Positions 1 through 5,209 of a DNA stretch of 5,209 nucleotides are shown piece after piece; the first letter of the stretch is position 1; every line of letters starts with the position of its first letter. This DNA is from Prevotellaceae bacterium UBA1720. Its GTDB lineage: Bacteria; Bacteroidota; Bacteroidia; Bacteroidales; Bacteroidaceae. The stretch is from contig DCIS01000027.1 in the NCBI GenBank assembly GCA_002317475.1, positions 1 to 5,209 on the forward strand, written 5' to 3'. A model generated the notes under the pieces. That model had not been told where the DNA came from. It did not search any database and saw only the letters and a program-made list of their open reading frames with translations. The translations under genes and the position numbers were made by a program.

Positions 1-2993
1 ACGCCCGTCACGGTGTAGTTGCCGAGGGTGTCGGTGTAGGCACAGAGCGAGAACTGGTTGTCTTCAGGCTGTTCCAACGAAGTGATGGCGTCGTTGATCT
101 GACCATGACGGCCGTTGCTGATACCTGTTGACTTGGAGTTGTCGTAGACATAGGTCTGACCGTTCAGGCCCTCGTCCATAGGCCAGTAGATGGCCAGGTT
201 GGCCTCGTTGCCCGAGAGGCGGTGGTTGTAGTTCTTCTGGATCTCTGCCTTGGTCAGACACTTGCCCGAGAAGAGGCGGAACTCGTCAATCTGACCCTTG
301 AAACCATTGTCACCAACTGTGATTTCCTTGGCATTTGGTTGTGCAGTGATTGATGCTGACGTGATGCCGGTAGACTGGAATCCTGTTTCTTTTCGTTCGA
401 TGGTTCCATCGGGTTTTACACAAGTGAGCACCCATTTACCCTTGCTGGTATCCACGCCATACATGATGTTGCTCCACTTGTTGGCAGGGATGGTGAAGAC
501 TTGTCCGCTTTTTCCCAACTTGCCATCGCTGTTAAGAATTGCAATCTTAATGCCAAATGTACCATCGTCTCTCCTTCCCAACTGGATGGCTGCCATGCTG
601 GGGATGACGAAGGGTTGGTATGTCTCACCGACTTCCAGTCCTGTAGAATCGGGGTTGACGAACATCTGGACGGACCATGACTTGTCGCCGAAGAGCTGAT
701 TGATCTCGTCGTTCGTGGTGGCGTAGGTCAGACCTTGTGATGAGGAGCCGTTGAACTCCATGGAGCGGAACAGGCACTTCTGCGACTCGTCGCTGGCGTC
801 AGAAGCATTAAGGCCTATCTTGACGCCTTCGACAGCGGTGCCAGAACCGTAGGTGACGCGACCTGACACAACGCCGGATGCAATGGCAAAACCGTCGGTC
901 GTGTCAAACGAGGTGTTGGTGGGCTGTGTGTTGCCGGTACAGTTGACCAGCGTCTCCACCTTGTATTCATAGTAGCTGCCGGGCTGTGCGCTGTTGTCGT
1001 CGAAGCTGTAGCTGGAAGCCGTGCCCGACTGACTGTTCACTCTCACCCAGTCTGTCTCACTGTCGCTGCCGAAGAGACGACGGTAGAGCACGCAGGTGGT
1101 CTGCGAAGAACCGTGCTGGTCGACATCCCAGTAGAGCTTGATGGTACCGTTGTAGTTGCCTCGTGAGGCAGTCAGGCTACCCTTCACAACCTGGCTCTGT
1201 CCCTGGATAGAACCTGACACTTTCTCGGTGGTGAAGTTCTCATCAAAGGCTGAGTACTTGACGTAGTAGGTATGCGTGTCGCAACCCGTACCCAGGTCGC
1301 TCGTATTCTCTTCGTAGACAAGCTCCTTCTCGTCGCTGTTCGTCACGTTGAATGTCATTACCTTGACGGCTGTTCCGCCGTTCTTCTGGTGGTACAGGTC
1401 GAAGGTGTAGGGATTGCTGCTGCTGGCATTCTTGACGCCATCCTTGAGCGATATCTTGACCGTAATGCTGTTGTCGCCCGAAACCACATTGGGGGTGACA
1501 ATGAGAGGGTTGGTGATGTTCTTCGAACTGTTTGCTGACAAGTCTTCAGCATCTGTATAGGAGGTGAATGTCTTCCCCCAGGCAGTAGGCTGGAACACTA
1601 CATAATAGGTGTAGAGCGTGTTGTCGCCCTGCTTGTTGAACACCAGTCCGTCTTTGTCGGTGTAGCTGGTGGTGGCATAGTCCAGCTCGGTCAGTTTGAT
1701 CATAGCATTCGTTCCGTACTGGCGGAAGACGATCCACTTTCCATCCTTGATGGAGTTGCTGCTCTTGCAGTCGGCCGTCCAGCTGAGCTTGATGCTGCGG
1801 TTCCATGCATCAGCGGTGGTGGTCAGACTCTTGGGGCGTGCGTAACCGTAGAGGGTGACTGCAGCATAGTCCTTGTTGTAGGCAACACTCCGAAATTGTG
1901 TGTCTCCATTGCTCGAGAAACCGTCATGAATGACTACCTTTCCATTACTGTTCCATCTGCGTATGCGTGGGTATACTACAACGTCATCGTAGTTGCTTGT
2001 CACGTTGAAGTCTGCGCTGCCCGATGCAGCTTGCGCTTCCGTGTCTTTCCATACCCATCGTTTGTCTGCCCAGGCAGATGTCCAGTCCCAGAACTGGCTG
2101 GCGGAAGGCTCGCTCTTGTAGCCTACCAGTGTGTATTTCCAATAACTGGGGGAAGTGCTCTTCAGTACAAAATCACTCGTCACAAGACCAGTGACCGACA
2201 TGTTTGCCTTCTTGTTACCGGTACGTGTCACGCTGACCGAACTTGGCATTACGACGGAGGGAGCACCCATGGTAATCTCCGGACCGCTGGTCTTCTTCAC
2301 CTCGTCGCCTGCGTTTCCATCTTTCGAGTAAGCCATCCAGAGACCCTTGATGGCAATCTTGTGCGTCGCACCTACCAGCATCTGGTCCAGTACGACATCG
2401 GCTGTGACGGTACACGTTTTTGCCTTGCTGTCAGCATTCCACACCGGATTGCTGATGACAATCCTACCCGTGCGGAAGGAGTTACCTGTAAAGGTGGCAT
2501 CGATGATGGTTTGCTTGCCATAGTCTTCACACAACTTCTTGGCCCAGTCCTCACCGCTCTTGGTGATATCGTTGTACTTCTGGTTACCGGCTCGTCCCGA
2601 ACCGTTCCATCCGTCACTGGTACCCGAGTTGAAAACCTTACAGGGGTTGTTCGTGATGGAGCACTTGTCTGCGTCCATCGAGGCTGCTGTAAGGTCCAGA
2701 ACAGCGACACCGTCGACATAGAGCCAGACGTGGTTTGACGTGTTGTTCTGGTCCGCAAAGAAATTGTTGTCTCCGTCGTAGTTGTACCAGACGAAGGTCA
2801 TCGTAACTTCCGAGTTGCCCTTAAGCCCCACTGCTGTGCTGGAGGATACCAGGTTCGCCCATGTGCCGGCCGAGGCCTGCATGGCGAATCCCGTCAGCAA
2901 CAACAGCGAGAGCATCAGAGATCTCGTCAGTCGTCGGGCTCTCCGTCCTCGTTTCTGAGGTGCGGTTGCCCTTTGCTTGATTAGTTTGAACAT
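1..2993 (-). CDS. Large exported multidomain protein (FN3-like repeats, LamG-like and carboxypeptidase-regulatory-like domains), partial, C-terminus beyond left edge
   Basis: One uninterrupted frame gives 997 residues and no stop before the left edge. The ATG at 2993 is the first possible start, because an in-frame TAA lies at 3006-3008. Residues 1-42 form a signal peptide, so the mature protein is secreted or surface exposed. Residues 43-245 are a beta-rich segment I cannot assign. About 246-384 is Trp-rich (FWDWTSAW, RWVWKD), also unassigned. Three FN3-like segments follow (about 385-480, 496-596, 603-700), marked by patterns such as IKLSW and IKLYW with a late Tyr pair (YTYYVVF, YYEYKV). 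A carboxypeptidase-regulatory-like strand pair starts at 708 (VSGRVTYGSGTAVEGVKIGL). It is interrupted by a LamG-like domain (about 742-965: MEFNGSS, WSVQMFV, IDEFRLF, IYWPMDEG) and resumes near 984 (AYTDTLGNYTVTG). No catalytic motif was seen. An adhesive or glycan/protein-binding surface role is inference from these folds. It lies 34 bp downstream of the membrane-protein gene, so it is probably in one operon with it. A C-terminal sorting signal, if present, is outside the window. Confidence 0.93.
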   Translation of the reverse strand, partial: MFKLIKQRATAPQKRGRRARRLTRSLMLSLLLLTGFAMQASAGTWANLVSSSTAVGLKGNSEVTMTFVWYNYDGDNNFFADQNNTSNHVWLYVDGVAVLDLTAASMDADKCSITNNPCKVFNSGTSDGWNGSGRAGNQKYNDITKSGEDWAKKLCEDYGKQTIIDATFTGNSFRTGRIVISNPVWNADSKAKTCTVTADVVLDQMLVGATHKIAIKGLWMAYSKDGNAGDEVKKTSGPEITMGAPSVVMPSSVSVTRTGNKKANMSVTGLVTSDFVLKSTSPSYWKYTLVGYKSEPSASQFWDWTSAWADKRWVWKDTEAQAASGSADFNVTSNYDDVVVYPRIRRWNSNGKVVIHDGFSSNGDTQFRSVAYNKDYAAVTLYGYARPKSLTTTADAWNRSIKLSWTADCKSSNSIKDGKWIVFRQYGTNAMIKLTELDYATTSYTDKDGLVFNKQGDNTLYTYYVVFQPTAWGKTFTSYTDAEDLSANSSKNITNPLIVTPNVVSGDNSITVKISLKDGVKNASSSNPYTFDLYHQKNGGTAVKVMTFNVTNSDEKELVYEENTSDLGTGCDTHTYYVKYSAFDENFTTEKVSGSIQGQSQVVKGSLTASRGNYNGTIKLYWDVDQHGSSQTTCVLYRRLFGSDSETDWVRVNSQSGTASSYSFDDNSAQPGSYYEYKVETLVNCTGNTQPTNTSFDTTDGFAIASGVVSGRVTYGSGTAVEGVKIGLNASDASDESQKCLFRSMEFNGSSSQGLTYATTNDEINQLFGDKSWSVQMFVNPDSTGLEVGETYQPFVIPSMAAIQLGRRDDGTFGIKIAILNSDGKLGKSGQVFTIPANKWSNIMYGVDTSKGKWVLTCVKPDGTIERKETGFQSTGITSASITAQPNAKEITVGDNGFKGQIDEFRLFSGKCLTKAEIQKNYNHRLSGNEANLAIYWPMDEGLNGQTYVYDNSKSTGISNGRHGQINDAITSLEQPEDNQFSLCAYTDTLGNYTVTG
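99..770 (-). other. LamG/concanavalin-like domain within the exported protein
   Basis: This covers about residues 742-965. The start MEFNGSSSQGL is the usual opening strand of LamG-type jelly rolls. WSVQMFVNPDS matches the 'ftisaWvkp' strand. GFKGQIDEFRLFSGKCLTKAEIQKNY matches the 'G.IDevriwnraLs..EI...y' closing strand and helix, and ANLAIYWPMDEG matches the 'glvayWpfdEg' tail. Family knowledge: such domains bind glycans or proteins, or are structural. No specific ligand can be deduced. The domain sits between two halves of a carboxypeptidase-regulatory-like fold. Confidence 0.75.
2868..2993 (-). other. Sec-type signal peptide of the large exported protein
   Basis: Residues 1-42 have an unusually long, very basic n-region (11 Lys/Arg in the first 24 residues, including RGRRARRLTR), a hydrophobic core (LMLSLLLLTGFAM) and an Ala-X-Ala cleavage site (ASA, then GTW) after residue 42. 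A Met at residue 27 could start a shorter form, but that would remove every positive charge ahead of the core, so the upstream start is preferred. The double arginines do not fit the twin-arginine consensus in order or spacing. Confidence 0.85.
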
Positions 2994-3027
2994 AAGTTGT
3001 AAAATTTAAATAATGAATATGAATTTG
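2994..3027 (-). other. Short intergenic spacer within the probable minus-strand operon
   Basis: Thirty-four very AT-rich bases separate the TAG of the seven-segment membrane-protein gene (3028-3030) from the ATG of the exported-protein gene (2991-2993). I see no terminator hairpin, no TAnnTTTG box and no Shine-Dalgarno sequence. An A/T-rich leader immediately upstream of the start is usual for Bacteroidota translation starts. The short gap and lack of a promoter favour co-transcription. Confidence 0.6.
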
Positions 3028-3906
3028 CTACTTTTTCTCTTCTATTTTTTGGGGGGAAGCAACTCTTCTAGGGGAAGATGTTCTGGGATGCTTGTTATGT
3101 GCCAAGCCGTTCTTTTCCGTATTCGACACGTGCTCGATAGTGGGATAGGCAGCGTCGATGTCGTAGGAGTAGCTGATGATGTTCTTGAACATCATGCAGA
3201 AACCAAGCATTGCCACCACCATCAGGATGGTCATGGCGTTGGGAATCTCTCCCCAATAGAGCACCACTACAGCACTGCTGATGCCTACAAAGACGATGAA
3301 GTGGCAGTTGGCGAAGAGCCACTTGACGAAATGGTCTATGTGAGGCAGTGACTGCAGGGTGGATAGTTTCCTTACACGTGCGTAAATAAGATATATGTCG
3401 AGCGCGAGGTAACCGCAATGCAGGAAGAAGGGTACAAGCAAGAGAGCGTGCCACCAGGTGTGGGCAGCACGGTTGAAGTCGTCGGCAACCTCTACGCCGA
3501 AACCTTGCTGCAGGATGAAGGGCAACCAGAGGCACAGCAGGCTGAAGAGCACGCACACCACATCACGCACCACTCGCCATGGTTTAAAATAGTCGGGGTC
3601 AAGGATGGATATGTGGCTCAGTCCTAACAGGGCACCGCCGATGTGCAGATAGCTGATGCACACTGCCACATAGCAGGTGGGCATGTGGATACGGAAATGA
3701 TACTTGACATGCAACAGATATCCTACGGCAAAGACCATATAGGCAATGGCGCTCAACAGACATGAACGGGCATAGTTGCGGTAGCTCGTACTGAACGCCT
3801 TCATCAACAGGGCTGTAGCCATCACCAGACTAAGGATGGCGGAGGCTGTGAGTATGCCGTCAAGCAGCGCGCTGTCAAAATCTTCTATCTGTGGAAAGTT
3901 GTACAT
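3028..3906 (-). CDS. Seven-segment integral membrane protein without an output domain, putative sensor or accessory to the divergent AraC-type regulator
   Basis: This is a complete 292-residue protein in the cytoplasmic membrane, with no family I can name. Hydrophobic segments lie at about 17-37, 47-67, 77-99, 113-133, 151-175, 199-218 and 224-242. Basic loops after segments 1 (SYRNYARS), 3 (DYFKPWRVVRD) and 5 (ARVRKL) and a basic C-terminal tail predict N-outside/C-inside topology. The tail, about 243-292, is polar and Lys/Arg/Ser/Pro-rich (RTSSPRRVASP) and contains no helix-turn-helix, kinase or nuclease motif. By eye the membrane core aligns over its whole length with the N-terminal region of the divergent gene at 4236. 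For example, ARSCLLSAIAYMVFAVGYLL aligns with SRWMLASALALFVVHFTL, and segment 7 FCMMF aligns with FCFVF. Its start at 3906 leaves an 80-90 nt leader from a candidate promoter near 3993. Function as a signal receptor or modulator is inference. An unrelated transport or scaffold role is possible. Confidence 0.88.
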   Translation of the reverse strand: MYNFPQIEDFDSALLDGILTASAILSLVMATALLMKAFSTSYRNYARSCLLSAIAYMVFAVGYLLHVKYHFRIHMPTCYVAVCISYLHIGGALLGLSHISILDPDYFKPWRVVRDVVCVLFSLLCLWLPFILQQGFGVEVADDFNRAAHTWWHALLLVPFFLHCGYLALDIYLIYARVRKLSTLQSLPHIDHFVKWLFANCHFIVFVGISSAVVVLYWGEIPNAMTILMVVAMLGFCMMFKNIISYSYDIDAAYPTIEHVSNTEKNGLAHNKHPRTSSPRRVASPQKIEEKK

Positions 3907-3992
3907 AGATAATGAAGTAAGTGATCACAATTAGCTTTATAATAGATATGCTCAATTTTGATGCAATTTCCCTGTCTTACGAAAAGAATGCG

Positions 3993-4000
3993 CGAAGGTA
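3993..4000 (-). promoter_or_regulatory. Weak candidate -7 box (TACCTTCG) for the leftward membrane protein / exported protein operon
   Basis: On the minus strand, TACCTTCG matches TAnnTTTG except for one base. It would start transcription about 80 nt before the ATG at 3906. No -33 element is evident. The spacer upstream is a nine-base T tract (A9 on the plus strand, 4002-4010), and the 22-bp repeats follow further upstream, as expected for an activator-dependent promoter. This is the best leftward match I found, but it is not strong. Confidence 0.3.
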
Positions 4001-4033
4001 TAAAAAAAAATGGTATCTACTACTATCCTCAAA

Positions 4034-4099
4034 AACGTAGGTGTAAGATTATCGTAACTTAGGTGTAAGATTATCGTTTGCCGTGTGTAAGATTATTGT
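4034..4099. repeat. Three tandem 22-bp direct repeats, candidate operator array
   Basis: The units are 4034-4055, 4056-4077 and 4078-4099, directly abutting. Units 1 and 2 match at 21 of 22 positions. Unit 3 keeps the core GTGTAAGATTATCGT with one change (ATTGT) but diverges in its first seven bases. The cores begin at 4041, 4063 and 4085, an exact 22-bp period, so all three face about the same side of the helix. AraC-family proteins bind direct half-sites about 21 bp apart, and LytTR regulators use a similar period. The adjacent AraC-type gene makes it the leading candidate binder (inference). The array lies roughly 45-110 bp upstream of the start point expected for the leftward candidate promoter. 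Confidence 0.85.
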
Positions 4100-4146
4100 T
4101 TTTCCCATTGAAGCAAAGTGAAAAAAGTTTGCCGAAAGCAAGAAAA

Positions 4147-4175
4147 CTATCAAATTTGATACATTTTCTATCAAA
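4147..4175. promoter_or_regulatory. Perfect 14-bp palindrome plus a phased extra half-site
   Basis: TATCAAATTTGATA at 4148-4161 is a perfect inverted repeat. Its left arm with the preceding base (CTATCAAA, 4147-4154) recurs at 4168-4175, a 21-bp period and so about two helical turns. A related near-palindrome, TCAATTTTGA, lies at 3952-3961 near the other start codon. This could be a dimeric regulator site, but AT-rich DNA yields such palindromes by chance and no binder is known. Confidence 0.4.
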
Positions 4176-4223
4176 AAAATGCAAATAACGGCCTTTTTTA
4201 GGGTATAGGTCTAAAAAAACGCG

Positions 4224-4231
4224 TAATTTTG
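4224..4231 (+). promoter_or_regulatory. Candidate Bacteroidota -7 promoter box (TAATTTTG) for the AraC-type regulator
   Basis: TAATTTTG fits the Bacteroidota -7 consensus TAnnTTTG at every fixed position. No convincing TTG-type -33 element sits 19-21 bp upstream, so activation by a protein may be required. The box ends four bases before the ATG at 4236, so the expected transcription start is at or next to the first base of the start codon. This implies a leaderless or near-leaderless mRNA, or a different promoter further upstream. Confidence 0.5.
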
Positions 4232-4235
4232 TATC

Positions 4236-5209
4236 ATGTTTACAATAGAGGAGATACAGAGCATAGGCATCTTTGTCAACGCGCTCATTGCTGTCATTGT
4301 GGTACTGGTGCCCGTCCGCAATACCGATGGCACGAAGAGGCAGAATGGGGTCTATAATACATCAAGGTGGATGTTGGCTTCCGCCCTGGCGCTCTTCGTC
4401 GTACATTTCACCCTGCAACGCACTATGGGTTTCCGTCACATGGAAGGACAGCAGGCAGCACTCGTCAATACCTTGTTCTATCTGCCTGCCTTTGTGCTTA
4501 TCAACCTTGGCATCCTCAATCTCTTGAGTTTTGGTAACATCAAACCTTTGCACAAAAGGTTGGGATGGGGTGTAATAGGCATCATGTTTTTCTTGATATT
4601 CGGGTCTGCCATCATTAGCGAGGGTGGACTTATGGGAGACTCTGCCCTCATTCATGCGGCACAGTTCATTTCTTCAGCCCTGTCTGCCGTAGTGCTGGGC
4701 ATCTATAATTATGAAGAATGGAGGTGCTACCATTGTATCAGCATGGCGATGAACGAATACTATGACTCTCCTCAGCAGTCTCTCATCAAGTGGTGTGCAG
4801 CCAGTGTAGTACTCTTTGATATGTTGATCATGCTGACCCTCATAATGGTGTACGTGCCGAGTACTTCACTTCTTTTTTTTCATGGCTGTCTGGTTTTCTC
4901 TGCTATTATCCTTCTTTCGTTCTGCTTCGTTTTCTATGGAGTCAGTGGTGATATGATGCGTATGATGGCTGCTGAGAAGGATATAAACTCTCCACAGTTG
5001 ATAGACAATGAGTGTGAACCTTTGCCGGATGAAGTGAGGGGGAGTGTAGAGTCGTGGTTGCAGGCAGGCCGCCATCTGCGCTCAGGCATTACTGCAGACG
5101 AGATAGCACACGAGATGGGTATCACGCGCAACGAACTGAAATTGTACATCCATGCACAGAACTATGCCAAGATTGGTTCGTGGCTGGCCGTGCACCGTGT
5201 GGAAGAGGC
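4236..5209 (+). CDS. Membrane-embedded AraC-family transcriptional regulator (seven-segment sensor domain + HTH), partial, C-terminus beyond right edge
   Basis: The frame gives 324 residues and is still open at the right edge. Hydrophobic segments lie at about 12-27, 45-62, 74-97, 109-128, 136-157, 185-207 and 212-234. Basic loops after segments 1 (RNTDGTKRQ) and 3 (KPLHKRLG) predict N-outside/C-inside topology, which puts the C-terminal domain in the cytoplasm. After a polar linker (235-283), residues 285-324 (ITADEIAHEMGITRNELKLYIH, then WLAVHRVEE) match the first helix-turn-helix and the start of the linker helix of AraC/XylS DNA-binding domains. The second helix-turn-helix should lie just outside the window. 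It is therefore probably a one-component regulator acting from the membrane. The start at 4236 is chosen because segment 1 begins 12 residues later and a TAATTTTG box lies just upstream; the next in-frame Met is at residue 46. It diverges from the membrane protein/exported protein pair, with candidate operators between them. A T8 run at 4873-4880 encodes part of segment 7. Confidence 0.9.
   Translation, partial: MFTIEEIQSIGIFVNALIAVIVVLVPVRNTDGTKRQNGVYNTSRWMLASALALFVVHFTLQRTMGFRHMEGQQAALVNTLFYLPAFVLINLGILNLLSFGNIKPLHKRLGWGVIGIMFFLIFGSAIISEGGLMGDSALIHAAQFISSALSAVVLGIYNYEEWRCYHCISMAMNEYYDSPQQSLIKWCAASVVLFDMLIMLTLIMVYVPSTSLLFFHGCLVFSAIILLSFCFVFYGVSGDMMRMMAAEKDINSPQLIDNECEPLPDEVRGSVESWLQAGRHLRSGITADEIAHEMGITRNELKLYIHAQNYAKIGSWLAVHRVEE

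Larger units (their letters stand above)
3907..4235. other. AT-rich divergent intergenic regulatory region
   Basis: These 329 bases separate the two divergent starts and contain no plausible gene. They are clearly richer in A/T than the flanking genes. They hold three tandem 22-bp direct repeats, a 14-bp palindrome with a further half-site 21 bp away, an A9 tract at 4002-4010, one good TAnnTTTG box facing right and one weaker box facing left. An 8-bp palindrome GTGATCAC (3921-3928) lies in the presumed leader of the leftward gene. The area is best read as a shared control region for both transcription units. Confidence 0.85.

Noticed and set aside
298..699. 133-codon plus-strand open frame
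   Set aside because: It is antisense to the LamG-like region. The translation is low-information and has no family signature.
1896..2738. 280-codon plus-strand open frame opposite the exported-protein gene
   Set aside because: It lies entirely antisense to a 997-codon frame with signal peptide and recognisable domains. Its product has no coherent domain or composition and no promoter-like sequence precedes it. It is a shadow of the GC-richer coding strand.
2868..2993. Twin-arginine signal on the exported protein
   Set aside because: Several Arg pairs are present, but the residues after them do not match the RRxFLK-type pattern, and the strongly hydrophobic core fits a Sec signal.
3031..3060. 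C6A6 tract near the end of the membrane-protein gene as a programmed frameshift site linking it to the exported protein
   Set aside because: One shifted frame stops at once (TAG). The other reads past the ATG at 2993 but out of frame with the exported protein and soon stops. The exported-protein frame itself has a TAA at 3006-3008, so no fusion can result.
3095..3556. 153-codon minus-strand frame, rich in Arg/His/Leu
   Set aside because: It overlaps the seven-segment membrane-protein gene in another frame. The biased composition is typical of a shifted reading of hydrophobic codons. It also shows no helix-turn-helix remnant that would indicate a frameshift-truncated regulator.
3920..3929. 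GTGATCAC palindrome as a CRP-type site
   Set aside because: The two TGTGA-like arms abut, without the six-base spacing of CRP sites, and one flank is mismatched. An 8-bp palindrome is not remarkable.
4034..4099. Repeat array as CRISPR or plasmid iterons
   Set aside because: The units abut with no spacers, so it is not CRISPR. Three repeats between two divergent membrane/regulator genes, with no replication initiator in view, fit operators better than iterons.
4362..5149. Three minus-strand open frames (4362-4655, 4866-5075, 4934-5149)
   Set aside because: All are antisense to the membrane-AraC gene, lack domain signatures and overlap one another, so they are shadows.

Overview
The window looks like chromosomal DNA from a member of the Bacteroidota, most likely a Prevotella/Bacteroides-like Bacteroidales. 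This rests on four things seen in the sequence: a TAnnTTTG-type -7 box in front of the rightmost gene, no Shine-Dalgarno sequences, a very large exported protein built from beta-sandwich domains (fibronectin-III-like, LamG/concanavalin-like, carboxypeptidase-regulatory-like), and an AraC-type regulator fused to a multi-pass membrane domain. The genus is inference. No rRNA, tRNA, CRISPR array, insertion sequence or phage gene was seen.

Layout. Positions 1-2993 (minus strand) hold one continuous reading frame of 997 codons. It starts with a signal peptide and runs off the left edge with no stop codon, so it is the N-terminal part of a larger surface or secreted protein. Positions 3028-3906 (minus strand) encode a complete 292-residue protein with about seven membrane segments and no recognisable output domain. 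It ends 34 bp before the exported-protein gene, so the two are probably co-transcribed. Positions 3907-4235 are an AT-rich divergent regulatory region. It carries three tandem 22-bp direct repeats (4034-4099), a perfect 14-bp palindrome (4148-4161) and candidate promoters for both directions. From 4236 to the right edge (plus strand) runs a partial gene for a seven-segment membrane protein followed by an AraC-family helix-turn-helix, cut within the DNA-binding domain.

How the parts may work together (inference). The two divergent membrane proteins appear to share the same seven-segment core, with matching loops and a predicted N-out/C-in topology. Only the plus-strand one carries a DNA-binding domain. 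The intergenic 22-bp repeats have the spacing of tandem AraC-type half-sites and lie upstream of the candidate promoter for the minus-strand pair. The simplest model is a membrane-tethered one-component regulator that senses something at the envelope and controls a divergent operon encoding its DNA-binding-less relative and a giant adhesin-like surface protein. The ligand, the target of the surface protein and the role of the HTH-less relative are unknown from this sequence.
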